Positions 35,666 to 43,951 of a stretch of 64,000 nucleotides of DNA are shown one piece after another. Position numbers and translations under genes: made by a program. The stretch comes from Microvirga vignae (lineage in GTDB: Bacteria; Pseudomonadota; Alphaproteobacteria; Rhizobiales; Beijerinckiaceae), in assembly GCF_001017175.1 (NCBI RefSeq), contig NZ_LCYG01000023.1, forward strand, positions 1 through 64,000. Reading direction: 5' to 3'. The notes under the pieces are model-generated. The model saw only the letters and a list, made by a program, of their open reading frames with translations, was not told the origin of the DNA and made no database searches. The first letter of the stretch is position 1; the number at the start of each line of letters is the position of its first letter.

Positions 35666-35829
35666 GTTCCGACCAGGAATTTTGAGGCGGCCCGATAGGA
35701 TAAAAAGTGACAGCGAATCAGGAACGTTTCCTGCTCCTTCCGAGTTAGCCCGCCCGAAGCGGTCGATCAGAGTGACCGCGGGCCTGAGTCCGGCTCAGGC
35801 GATTCAGAAAGGCTCAGAGGAGTAGAACG

Positions 35830-36180
35830 ATGAAAGCTACGATGCTTGCCGCCGCCACCGCTGTTGGCCTTATGGCCGCTGTTCCGGCTGGCGCCCAGAC
35901 TTCGGTGACGACCACGACCACGGAGACCACCGGCTCCATCACGATCGCTCCGGAAAAGCGCACTGTCATTCGTCAGCGTCTGAGCACGGCAAAGCCGGTC
36001 ACCGTGAAGGAAAACGTCACTGTGGGCTGGACGGTGCCAGAAACCGTTGAGCTGCAGACCGTCCCCGACACTATCGTGTCCGATATCCCTTCGGTGAAGG
36101 GCTACAGCTACTTCGTCTATAACGACGACGTAGTCCTGGTGGACCCCAAGACCCGCAAGGTCGTGACCATCGTCGAGTAA
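35830..36180 (+). CDS. DUF1236 exported protein
   Basis: 116 aa. The signal peptide is MKATMLAAATAVGLMAAVPAGAQ. A threonine-rich linker (TTTTTETTGS) is followed by the DUF1236 domain: APEKRTVIRQRL, then GWTVPETVELQTVPDTI and YSYFVYNDDVVLVDPKTRKVVTIVE. The family is periplasmic, small, common in Hyphomicrobiales and of unknown function. The ATG follows GAGGAG, and a terminator follows the gene. Confidence 0.9.
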   Translation: MKATMLAAATAVGLMAAVPAGAQTSVTTTTTETTGSITIAPEKRTVIRQRLSTAKPVTVKENVTVGWTVPETVELQTVPDTIVSDIPSVKGYSYFVYNDDVVLVDPKTRKVVTIVE

Positions 36181-36196
36181 ATGCAATTTGCTTAGG

Positions 36197-36228
36197 AAGG
36201 GCCGCTCCCTCGCGGGAGCGGCCCTTTT
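36197..36228 (+). terminator. Rho-independent terminator of the DUF1236 gene
   Basis: A perfect 13-bp stem AAGGGCCGCTCCC/GGGAGCGGCCCTT with loop TCGC, followed by a T-run. Confidence 0.93.
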
Positions 36229-36249
36229 CTATTAGGCATCGCCCTAACG

Positions 36250-36278
36250 AAAAAGGCCCGGGTCTCCCCGGGCCTTTT
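36250..36278. terminator. Bidirectional terminator between convergent genes
   Basis: AAAAGGCCCGGG and CCCGGGCCTTTT pair over 12 bp with a 4-nt loop. T-runs on both strands allow it to end the porin transcript (minus) and back up the preceding plus-strand terminator. Confidence 0.9.
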
Positions 36279-36299
36279 CTGTCGCGGAAGCGACGGATC

Positions 36300-36947
36300 T
36301 TAGTAGGTGCCGAAGCGGTAGTTCAGACCAGCGCGCACCACACCGAAGTCGGTGTCGTTGTCGAAGTCGAAATCGAAGTCGTCATTGTCGCCGTCGAGGC
36401 TGACATACAGGCCTTCGATCTTGGCCGACAGGTTGTTGGTGAAGGCGTACTCGAGACCACCACCCACGGTCCAGCCGTTGGCATCGTCGGCAAAGGCAAA
36501 GCCGCCGGTGGCGTAGATGAGAGCCTGACCGAAGGCCACACCGGCGCGAGCACGCACCGTGCCGAACCAGTCGCTGGAGTCGAGATCACCCGTGAAGGTG
36601 TCGCCGGTGACCGGATCCACGAACGTGAAGGCGCCCTCGCGGCCGAAATCCGCAAACTGGATGTCGCCTTCGAGACCAACCACGAAGGAGCCGATCTGGT
36701 AGTTGTAGCCAACCTGGGCGCCGCCGACGAAGCCGCCGTCGTCATCGTCATCAGCGAAGTCGACGCCGTCGAGGTCGTCATCGCTCCAGCCGTAGCCGGC
36801 GTTCACACCGACATAGAAGCCGGTCCAGGTGAAGACCGGAACAGCAGCGACGACAGGAGCCGGAGCGCGGCGGGAGGGAAGGTCGGCAGCCGAAGCAGCA
36901 GCGGTGAGGCCGAGCAGAGCAACCGAAGCGAGGAGAATCTTTTTCAT
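36300..36947 (-). CDS. Outer-membrane beta-barrel protein, Omp25/RopB family
   Basis: 215 aa. The signal peptide MKKILLASVALLGLTAAASA precedes ADLPSRRAPAPVVA, the proline linker typical of rhizobial Omp25/RopB proteins. FTWTGFYVGVNAGYGW is the conserved first strand of the 8-strand barrel, and the protein ends with ...VVRAGLNYRFGTY, a C-terminal aromatic strand as required for BAM recognition. The loops are unusually rich in Asp (DDDLDGVDFADDDDD and DNDDFDFDFDND), which could bind cations. It is a monocistronic, highly expressed-type gene. Confidence 0.92.
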   Translation of the reverse strand: MKKILLASVALLGLTAAASAADLPSRRAPAPVVAAVPVFTWTGFYVGVNAGYGWSDDDLDGVDFADDDDDGGFVGGAQVGYNYQIGSFVVGLEGDIQFADFGREGAFTFVDPVTGDTFTGDLDSSDWFGTVRARAGVAFGQALIYATGGFAFADDANGWTVGGGLEYAFTNNLSAKIEGLYVSLDGDNDDFDFDFDNDTDFGVVRAGLNYRFGTY

Positions 36948-37257
36948 AGTTATATCCGTTCACAAAGAAGGCTATGGCCCCGCTTCTAACCCAGAGACCC
37001 CGAAACGTCTGTCACTTTTGCGCCACACTTTCCCAGGGAAGCTTCGCCGCGTCCTCCCGCAAGGGGAGAGTGGCCCGATTGAAGGGTTGAGATTGCGCCA
37101 ACCACGATGGCAGCAAGGAATGCAGAGAGGACGCAAGGCTTTGGAACAGCGGACATTTTCCCAACGCCTCAATGGTTAACAGGACCCCCAACTGCCGTTC
37201 GCAGGCTGATAAGGAATCATTGACCATTCTTCAGGGAATGCCTCTCCCGCCGCTTGA
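36948..37257. other. Upstream region of the porin gene
   Basis: No gene is supported. The segment contains the porin leader and promoter region and the 3' flank of the hydrolase gene. Confidence 0.4.
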
Positions 37258-37956
37258 TCAGCCTTCTTCGAGCCATAGTCGTAGGGCGTGCGTGACATGC
37301 TCGGGCTGCTCAAGGGCGGACAAGTGCCCCGCTTCGGGAATCACTACGAGGGAAGCCCATTCGACCATTTCGGCCATTTCCCGGGCAATTTCAGGTGGGG
37401 TGATGGCATCGCCCTCCCCGACGAGAATCAGCGTCGGAATTTCGATTCCAGATAGCAGAGGTCGTGAATCGGCACGCGCCATAATGGCGTGTTGCTGTCT
37501 GATATAGGCCTCTGCACCGACCTGCCGCATCATGCCCGCTACCACGTCCTGCAGAGCCTTGTCGTCACGCCGATCAGGATGAACAAGGCGGGGCCACCAA
37601 TTCGTGATGATGTTTTCGTAACGCCCGGACTGGGCCAAAGCGATGAGGCGCTCCCGATCCTGGCTTGCCTCCGGGGTATCGGGTCTGGCGGTTGTGTCGA
37701 GCAAGGCAAGGCGCTGAATGCGTTCAGGAGCCTGGCGCATGACCTCCATAGCCACGTATCCGCCCATGGAGAGCCCCGCGAGGGAGAACCGCTCCGGGAC
37801 ATTCTTCAACAGGCGGGCCGCAATCGCAGGAATCGAATCATCTTGGGCATGGTCGGCGGCGACAATGTTCCTGCTGCCGGACAGGGCCGAGATCTGCGCC
37901 TCGAACAGGCGCGCATTGCAGGCTAAACCCGGAATCAGAACGAGCGTGTCGGCCAT
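37258..37956 (-). CDS. Alpha/beta hydrolase
   Basis: 232 aa. LVLIPGLACNARLFEAQ is the oxyanion-hole region. The nucleophile elbow is SLAGLSMGGYVAME, the acid lies in VGEGDAITPPE and the histidine in IPEAGHLSALEQPE. The core fold is complete with a small cap. It resembles small esterases and MhpC/BioH-like hydrolases; the substrate is unknown. It is divergent from the helicase gene. Confidence 0.85.
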   Translation of the reverse strand: MADTLVLIPGLACNARLFEAQISALSGSRNIVAADHAQDDSIPAIAARLLKNVPERFSLAGLSMGGYVAMEVMRQAPERIQRLALLDTTARPDTPEASQDRERLIALAQSGRYENIITNWWPRLVHPDRRDDKALQDVVAGMMRQVGAEAYIRQQHAIMARADSRPLLSGIEIPTLILVGEGDAITPPEIAREMAEMVEWASLVVIPEAGHLSALEQPEHVTHALRLWLEEG

Positions 37957-38135
37957 CGCCTCTTTATCCTCGCAAGTTTGCTTGTATTGACAAGCTGATA
38001 GCTTGTCCTATGGTCCCGCCACACCTTCACTTGAGCAAGAGCCTCAGGTGAAACCAGTCTCGCGCCTGTTTGTTGCCGTAGAGCGCGGCCGGCACGTTAA
38101 GCGCACCCTGCCCCAAACGGTATAGATAGATATTC

Positions 38136-39584
38136 ATGTCGTTCGCCGAACTCGGACTTAGCGATAAAGTTCAACAGGCTGTTGCCGCTTCCGGTTACAC
38201 GGAGCCGACGCCGATCCAGGCCAAGGCAATCCCCCATGTGCTTGCCCGCAAGGACGTGCTGGGCATCGCTCAGACGGGCACCGGCAAGACGGCCGCCTTC
38301 ACGCTGCCCATGCTCACCATGCTGGAGCACGGCCGCGCCCGGGCCCGCATGCCGCGCACGCTGATCCTCGAACCGACCCGCGAGCTGGCGGCCCAGGTTC
38401 AGGACAACTTCGACAAGTATGGGATCAACCACAAGCTCTCGGTGGCCCTGCTCATCGGCGGCGTGTCCTTCGGCGACCAGGATGCCAAGATCACCCGCGG
38501 CGTCGACGTGCTGATTGCCACGCCCGGCCGACTGCTCGACCATTTCGAGCGTGGCAAGCTTCTGCTGACCGGTGTCGAGCTTCTCGTCATCGACGAGGCG
38601 GACCGCATGCTCGACATGGGCTTCATCCCCGATATCGAGCGTATCGTGAAGCTCGTGCCGTTCACGCGGCAGACGCTGTTCTTCTCCGCAACCATGCCGC
38701 CGGAGATCCAGCGCCTCGCGGATGCCTTCCTGCACAACCCGGTGAAGATCGAGGTCGCCCGCGCCGCCTCGACGGCGGCGACGATCACGCAGCGCTTGGT
38801 GGCGACGGGCCGAGAGGATTGGCAGAAGCGCGAGACGCTGCGCGGCTTGATCCGCAATGCGACAGACCTGCAGAACGCTGTCGTTTTCTGCAATCGCAAG
38901 CGCGACGTGGCGGTGCTCCATCGTTCGCTCCAGAAGCATGGCTTCGGAGCTGTCGCTCTTCACGGCGACATGGACCAGCATGCCCGCATGGCGGCCCTCG
39001 ACAGCTTCCGCAGCGGCGAGATGCCCATTCTGGTGGCGAGCGACGTGGCTGCCCGCGGTCTCGATATCCCGTCCGTGAGCCACGTGTTCAATTATGACGT
39101 GCCGCATCATGCGGAGGATTATGTCCACCGCATCGGCCGCACGGGCCGCGCGGGCCGCACGGGTCAGTCCTTCACCCTGGTCGGTCCGGGCGATGAGAAA
39201 TCCCTGGCCGCCATCGAGAAGCTGATCAACACGTCGATCGAATGGGAAGGCCCAACGCTTGCGGAGCTTCCGGCATCCGAAAGCTCGTCATCCCGCCGCG
39301 GCGGGCGCGGTGAGGAGCGCTCCCGGGGTCGCAAAGTGAAGGTTCGCTCCGGTGACCGGCAACGCGCCCGGGCCGAGCATACGGGAGAGGAGGCATCACC
39401 TGTCCGTGCCCCCCCCGCACCTCAACAGGAGGAAACGCGCAGGGCTCGCCCCGATCGTGATCGGCCAGCCTCGAAGGGCAGCCAGGGACGTTCGCGTCGC
39501 GATGATGATGACGTGCCGGTCAAAGGCATGGGCGATCACGTGCCAGCCTTCCTGATGCGTCCGGTCACGATCAAGAAATCTTAA
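38136..39584 (+). CDS. DEAD-box RNA helicase (RhlE-like)
   Basis: 482 aa. Motifs in order: Q motif GYTEPTPIQAKAIP, Walker A AQTGTGKTAAF, Ib PTRELA, GG, TPGR, DEAD in LLVIDEADRMLDMGF, SAT, then in the second domain VFCNRKRDV, LHGDMDQ and HRIGRTGRAGR. After residue about 375 comes a disordered basic tail with RGGRGEERSRGRK and a PVKGMGDHVPAFLMRP end, typical of alphaproteobacterial RhlE proteins. It remodels RNA, probably in ribosome assembly, decay or cold response. Confidence 0.93.
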   Translation: MSFAELGLSDKVQQAVAASGYTEPTPIQAKAIPHVLARKDVLGIAQTGTGKTAAFTLPMLTMLEHGRARARMPRTLILEPTRELAAQVQDNFDKYGINHKLSVALLIGGVSFGDQDAKITRGVDVLIATPGRLLDHFERGKLLLTGVELLVIDEADRMLDMGFIPDIERIVKLVPFTRQTLFFSATMPPEIQRLADAFLHNPVKIEVARAASTAATITQRLVATGREDWQKRETLRGLIRNATDLQNAVVFCNRKRDVAVLHRSLQKHGFGAVALHGDMDQHARMAALDSFRSGEMPILVASDVAARGLDIPSVSHVFNYDVPHHAEDYVHRIGRTGRAGRTGQSFTLVGPGDEKSLAAIEKLINTSIEWEGPTLAELPASESSSSRRGGRGEERSRGRKVKVRSGDRQRARAEHTGEEASPVRAPPAPQQEETRRARPDRDRPASKGSQGRSRRDDDDVPVKGMGDHVPAFLMRPVTIKKS

Positions 39585-39650
39585 AGCACAGGTTCGGGGA
39601 CGGGCTTTCGCGACTTGCGAGCAGGCGAAGGTTTCTTCGCCTTCTTGGCG

Positions 39651-39790
39651 CTAGTGCATCGTGCGGACCCGAAGGGCCGCGTCAGCGAAAAGTGGACCCG
39701 GTTTTCCGCGCCAAACGATGCGCTCCTCTAAAAAAGAAGCATCGGACCAATCCTAAAAGTGCAAGTCCACTTTTAGGCCCGATGCTTTAG
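39651..39790 (-). repeat. Bipartite palindromic element, full copy, inverted
   Basis: Read on the minus strand, module 1 (39790-39737, AAAGCATCGGGCC...TTGCACTTTTAGG...TCCGATGC) precedes module 2 (39727-39651, GCGCATCGTTTGGCGCGGAA...CCGCACGATGCAC), the same order as at 10730 and 54686. It encodes the last residues and the TAG stop of the TfoX-like gene. Confidence 0.75.
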
Positions 39791-40109
39791 CGGCTTTCGC
39801 CCGAATCGCAGATTTGAAAGCCATGCGCGCCAGCTCGGCCGCCTCATCCGGATCGTCCAAAGCGGATTCCGGCATGAGCCAATAGCTCATGATCGTGGTC
39901 CGGCCATCCTTCGTCTGGTAGCTGAAGGGCCGTGAACCAAGATCGCGCAAGCGGCCGACACTTTCGCCGTCCACCTTCAGGTAGAGCTCGCCCTCGTCTT
40001 CAAGGGCGAACATCACACCATCGCAGTAGATTCCCTGCCCGCCGAACATGCGACGGATGCTGACCGGGCCAAACGCCTGAAAGATCTCGCGGATGGCCTC
40101 GGCGTCCAT
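39753..40109 (-). CDS. TfoX N-terminal-domain protein
   Basis: 118 aa from the ATG at 40109. MDAEAIREIFQAFGPVSIRRMFGGQGIYCDGVMFALEDEGELYLKVD follows the TfoX_N pattern (FG-x-V-x-x-R-x-MFGG-x-G-Y). YQTKDGRTTIMSYWLMPESALDDPDE is the second conserved part. In gammaproteobacteria TfoX/Sxy controls competence, but stand-alone N-domains in rhizobia have no known role. It starts 5 bp after the sufA stop, so it is co-transcribed with it. The last dozen residues come from a repeat element. Confidence 0.85.
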   Translation of the reverse strand: MDAEAIREIFQAFGPVSIRRMFGGQGIYCDGVMFALEDEGELYLKVDGESVGRLRDLGSRPFSYQTKDGRTTIMSYWLMPESALDDPDEAAELARMAFKSAIRAKAAKASGLKVDLHF

Positions 40110-40114
40110 GATGC

Positions 40115-40495
40115 TCAGCCCGCCGTGTGGAGCGCAGGCGGCGTGGCCGGCGTAATCGCAACGGATTCGCCGCAACCGCAGGCCGAAGTCTGATTCGGGT
40201 TGTTGAACACGAACTGGGACGACATCTTCGTCGTCTGGAAATCCATTTCCGTGCCGAGAAGGAACAGCACCGCTTTGGGGTCGATGAGCACGGTCACGCC
40301 CTTGTCCTCGACCACTTCGTCGAGGGGGTTGATGCTTTCTGCATATTCCATGGTGTAGGACATGCCGGCGCAGCCGCCGTTCTTCACGCCGACGCGGACG
40401 CCGACAATGGGCTTGTCCGCTTTACTGATGATGTCCTTGACGCGGTTCGCCGCCGCATCGGTCAAGGTGACGACCTTGAAGCCGGGTAGAGCCAT
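40115..40495 (-). CDS. sufA: Fe-S cluster A-type carrier SufA/IscA
   Basis: 126 aa. The three cluster-ligand cysteines are in NGGCAGMSY and the C-terminal ACGCGES. VVTLTDAAANRVKDIISK and the FNNPNQTSACGCG segment are typical of SufA/IscA carriers. The ATG lies after GGAGAGAAGG. It receives and transfers [Fe-S] clusters from the SufBCD scaffold. It is about 3 kb from sufT, separated by two plus-strand genes, and leads a two-gene unit with the TfoX-like gene. Confidence 0.93.
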   Translation of the reverse strand: MALPGFKVVTLTDAAANRVKDIISKADKPIVGVRVGVKNGGCAGMSYTMEYAESINPLDEVVEDKGVTVLIDPKAVLFLLGTEMDFQTTKMSSQFVFNNPNQTSACGCGESVAITPATPPALHTAG

Positions 40496-40669
40496 AAGCC
40501 TTCTCTCCTGACAGCCGGGTTCAAGGCCCGGGCAGAACGAGTACAATTATTCCATAGATAAGAGATCGAAACGCAAACGTCGAGACCGGCCGGGGTTGTG
40601 GCGACGGTCTAGCTGGCCCATATCGGGAGAACCCACCCGAAAAGATAACCTGCCTGTGAAGGAGAACAG

Positions 40670-42535
40670 ATGCCGCATCACATGCCGCTGATCTCAACCA
40701 TCGTCGTCGGCCTTGTTCTGGCATTCGTTCTCGGCGCCATGGCGCAACGCATCCGCATTTCTCCCCTCGTGGGCTATCTCCTCGCGGGTGTCTTGGTCGG
40801 CCCCTTCACACCCGGCTATGTGGCGGACCAGACGCTCGCCAACCAGCTCGCCGAGATCGGCGTGATCCTGCTGATGTTCGGCGTCGGTCTTCACTTTTCC
40901 TTGAAGGATCTTCTCTCGGTCAAAGCCATCGCCGTCCCCGGCGCCGTCGTACAGATCGCCAGCGCCACGCTCCTCGGCATGGGACTCGCCTGGGCAATGG
41001 GCTGGAGCATAGGCGGCGGCCTCGTCTTCGGCTTGGCCCTCTCGGTTGCCAGCACCGTCGTGCTGCTGCGCGCCCTGCAGGAGCGCCGATTGGTCGAGAC
41101 GGAACGCGGCCATATCGCGGTCGGCTGGCTGATCGTCGAGGATCTCGCGATGGTGCTGACGCTGGTGCTGTTGCCAGCCTTCGCCAATGCCACTTCCAGC
41201 GCTTCGGCCGATTTCGAAGGCATCGTGATCTCGCTCGGCCTCACCCTCGGCAAGGTCATTGCCTTCGTCGCCATCATGCTGATCGTGGGCCGCCGCGTAA
41301 TCCCATGGATTCTGCATTACGTGGCCCATACAGGCTCCCGCGAACTGTTCCGCCTTTCGGTTCTCGCCATCGCCCTTGGCACGGCCTTCGGCGCAGCGGA
41401 ACTGTTCGGTGTGTCCTTCGCGCTCGGCGCCTTCTTCGCGGGCATGGTGCTCAGCGAATCCGAGCTCAGCCATCAGGCCGCTTCGGAAACGCTGCCGCTT
41501 CGGGACGCCTTTGCCGTCCTGTTCTTCGTCTCGGTCGGCATGCTGTTCGATCCGATGATCCTGATCAACGAATTCGGGCCGGTGCTGGCCACCTTCCTGA
41601 TCATCGTCATCGGCAAGTCGCTCGCGGCCTATGCCATCGTCCGCCTCTTCCGCCATCCGGATGCAACAGCCTTCACCATTGCAGCGAGCCTCGCCCAGAT
41701 CGGCGAATTCTCCTTCATCCTGGCAGGCCTCGGCGTCGAACTGCAGCTGCTGCCGGACCAGGGACGCGATCTCATCCTGGCAGGCGCCATTCTCTCGATC
41801 CTCATGAACCCGTTCCTGTTCGCGCTTCTGGACCGGTGGTTTGCGAAGCGCGAGCCCGCAAAGGCGGAGAAAGCCGCTGCAGCGGAAGCCACAGAAGCAC
41901 ACCCGGAGCAGCCCTCCATCGTGCGAGAACCTTTGCCCGTAACCGCACTGACGGATCATGTCGTCCTCGTGGGCCATGGCCGGGTCGGCAAGTTCATCAG
42001 TCGGAAACTCACCGCTTCCGGAACACCTTTCCTGGTGATCGAGGCCAACAAGAGCCAGCTCGCCGATCTCGAGAGAGATGGCAATGAGACCCTCGTCGGC
42101 AATGCCGCCGACCCCGAGATTGCCGCCGCTGCCAATCTCAAGGAAGCCCGCTGCCTTCTGGTCGCTATCCCTGACGCGTTTGAAAGCGGCCAGATCGTCG
42201 AGCAGGCCCGCAGGCTCAACCCGAACCTGCCAATCATCGCGCGCGTCCATTCCGCTGCTCAGGAAGAACACGTGACAAAGTATGGCGCGACAAAGGCGGT
42301 GATGGCCGAGCAGGAAATCGCCCGCGCGATGGTCTCCGCCGTTCCCGATGCTCCTCGCCAGCCGGTCCTCTCATCCGTCGAGGAAGCGGACGAGATCATG
42401 GCTGGCCTCGCGGACGAAGCCGCGCCGGACCGGAATGGAGACGAGGCCGACCCGCATGTGATCCGGCCTGAGGCCAATGCCGACGAGGCGAGCGGCAATT
42501 CGCCTGAACAAAGGTCAGCAGGCCAGCAACCATAA
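40670..42535 (+). CDS. CPA2-family cation:proton antiporter with RCK domain (KefB/YbaL-like)
   Basis: 621 aa. The first about 385 residues form 12-13 membrane helices starting LISTIVVGLVLAFVLGAMAQ and including GYLLAGVLVGPFTPGY. Residues about 425-545 are an RCK (TrkA-N) domain with the dinucleotide motif VVLVGHGRVGKFISRKL and ...LVGNAADPEI. A charged low-complexity C-terminus follows. This is the architecture of KefB/KefC and YbaL potassium efflux antiporters. No KefF/KefG ancillary flavoprotein is adjacent. It is divergent from sufA. Confidence 0.92.
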   Translation: MPHHMPLISTIVVGLVLAFVLGAMAQRIRISPLVGYLLAGVLVGPFTPGYVADQTLANQLAEIGVILLMFGVGLHFSLKDLLSVKAIAVPGAVVQIASATLLGMGLAWAMGWSIGGGLVFGLALSVASTVVLLRALQERRLVETERGHIAVGWLIVEDLAMVLTLVLLPAFANATSSASADFEGIVISLGLTLGKVIAFVAIMLIVGRRVIPWILHYVAHTGSRELFRLSVLAIALGTAFGAAELFGVSFALGAFFAGMVLSESELSHQAASETLPLRDAFAVLFFVSVGMLFDPMILINEFGPVLATFLIIVIGKSLAAYAIVRLFRHPDATAFTIAASLAQIGEFSFILAGLGVELQLLPDQGRDLILAGAILSILMNPFLFALLDRWFAKREPAKAEKAAAAEATEAHPEQPSIVREPLPVTALTDHVVLVGHGRVGKFISRKLTASGTPFLVIEANKSQLADLERDGNETLVGNAADPEIAAAANLKEARCLLVAIPDAFESGQIVEQARRLNPNLPIIARVHSAAQEEHVTKYGATKAVMAEQEIARAMVSAVPDAPRQPVLSSVEEADEIMAGLADEAAPDRNGDEADPHVIRPEANADEASGNSPEQRSAGQQP

Positions 42536-42704
42536 AACCGGGTGCGGACAGATCGGCGTCCGGCTTGCTCCCTCAGCCGATGATGAAAAGCGACGCTGTG
42601 GTGACTTCGCCACAGAAATCGGGCGCAGGAAACGGGTGGGAGCCACAGGTGAGATCTGAAAATCCAATTCTGAGCATTGGGCTCACCTGAGGAAAGGAAC
42701 ATCT

Positions 42705-43469
42705 GTGACGACGCTCATGAACAAGACGGCCATCGTGACCGGAGCCAGTTCAGGAATCGGCTATGCAACGGCAAAACTGTTTGCACGGGAAGGCGCGAAC
42801 GTCATCGTGACGGCGAGGCGATCGGAGATGCTGAACGCACTGGTCGCGGAAATCGAAGAAGCCGGCGGGCGCGCCACTGCCGTTGCCGGCGATGTCAGAG
42901 ACGAGGCATTGGCCCATGCACTCGTCAAAACGGCGGCCGACCGTTTCGGCGGGCTTGACATTGCCTTCAACAATGCGGGCACGAACGGCGAAATGGGGCC
43001 GACGCAAGACATATCGCTCGCCGGTTGGAACGAGACGCTCGCAACCAACCTCACCGCCGCCTTTCTTGGCGCCAAATACCAGATTCCGGCCATGCTCGAC
43101 CGTGGAGGAGGCTCTCTCATCTTCACCTCCACCTTCGTCGGCTATACGGCCGGCATGCCGGGTGTTGCAGCATACGCAGCCAGCAAGGCTGGATTGATCG
43201 GACTCACCCAGTCTTTAGCCACCGAGTTTGGACCGAAAGGCATTCGCGTCAACGCGTTGCTGCCGGGAGGCACGGATACGCCCATGGCGGAAGCATGGGT
43301 CAGCACGCCTGAGGCGAAGGCCTTCGTCGAGGGCCTGCATGCTTTGAAGCGGCGCGCCCGTCCCGAGGAGATTGCCCGGTCAGTGCTATACCTCGCCTCG
43401 GATGCGTCGAGCTTCACGACGGGCACAGCCCTTCTTGTCGATGGAGGTGTTTCCATCAACCGGACCTGA
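42705..43469 (+). CDS. Short-chain dehydrogenase/reductase
   Basis: 254 aa from a GTG after GAGGAAAGGAAC; MNKTAIVTG a few codons later is an alternative start. TGASSGIGYATAK is the classical cofactor glycine motif, AFNNAGTNG the NNAG motif, and the catalytic Ser and YAASK are in place. GTDTPMAEAW and TGTALLVDGGVS end the fold. Arg at the end of strand 2 (TARRS) suggests NADP(H). The substrate is unknown. It is probably independent of the antiporter gene. Confidence 0.93.
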   Translation: MTTLMNKTAIVTGASSGIGYATAKLFAREGANVIVTARRSEMLNALVAEIEEAGGRATAVAGDVRDEALAHALVKTAADRFGGLDIAFNNAGTNGEMGPTQDISLAGWNETLATNLTAAFLGAKYQIPAMLDRGGGSLIFTSTFVGYTAGMPGVAAYAASKAGLIGLTQSLATEFGPKGIRVNALLPGGTDTPMAEAWVSTPEAKAFVEGLHALKRRARPEEIARSVLYLASDASSFTTGTALLVDGGVSINRT

Positions 43470-43495
43470 TTTCCCGAACGAGGGCAGACATGAAG

Positions 43496-43518
43496 ATGGC
43501 CGGGGCGAGCCCGGCCAT
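43496..43518. repeat. ATGGCCGGG palindrome, copy 1 (SUF spacer)
   Basis: ATGGCCGGG and CCCGGCCAT with a 5-nt loop, between the SDR gene and sufT (convergent ends). It matches the core of the elements at 45205 and 47413. Confidence 0.75.
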
Positions 43519-43556
43519 AACGCGTGAGAAACCCCAAAGCGTAACGTTTTTCTGGC

Positions 43557-43940
43557 TCACCACATATCGAGCGCGACCCGCGCCTCGTCCGACATGCGGC
43601 TCTGGTCCCACAGTGGATCGAACACGATGGTGGCCTTGACGCTCTGAACGCCAGGAACCGATGCCACCGCATTCTCCACCCAGCCCGGCATCTCGCCGGC
43701 CACGGGGCAACCCGGAGCCGTGAGAGTCATGTCGATGGAGACGTTGCGGTCGTCGTCGATGTCGACCCGGTAGATCAGGCCGAGCTCGTAGATATCGGCC
43801 GGGATTTCGGGATCATAGACGGTTTTGAGTGCCGCGATGATGTCGTCCGTCATGCGGTCGAGCTCTTCCGGCGGGATCTTCGAGCCGGGGGACACCTGCG
43901 GCGCGTTGGGCGCATCTTGGACGGGGGTCTGATCGTTCAC
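43557..43940 (-). CDS. sufT: SufT-type DUF59 (MIP18-like) Fe-S assembly protein
   Basis: 127 aa. It has a disordered proline-rich N-terminus (about 1-25) and a DUF59 core: IIAALKTVYDPEIPADIYELGLIYRVD, MTLTAPGCPVAGEMPGWVENAV (conserved Cys) and VTIVFDPLWDQSRMSDEARVALDMW-type ending. SufT proteins assist maturation of Fe-S proteins under demand. It is 11 bp downstream of sufS and is the last gene of the SUF operon. Confidence 0.93.
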   Translation of the reverse strand: MNDQTPVQDAPNAPQVSPGSKIPPEELDRMTDDIIAALKTVYDPEIPADIYELGLIYRVDIDDDRNVSIDMTLTAPGCPVAGEMPGWVENAVASVPGVQSVKATIVFDPLWDQSRMSDEARVALDMW

Positions 43941-43951
43941 AGGTCTATCCT

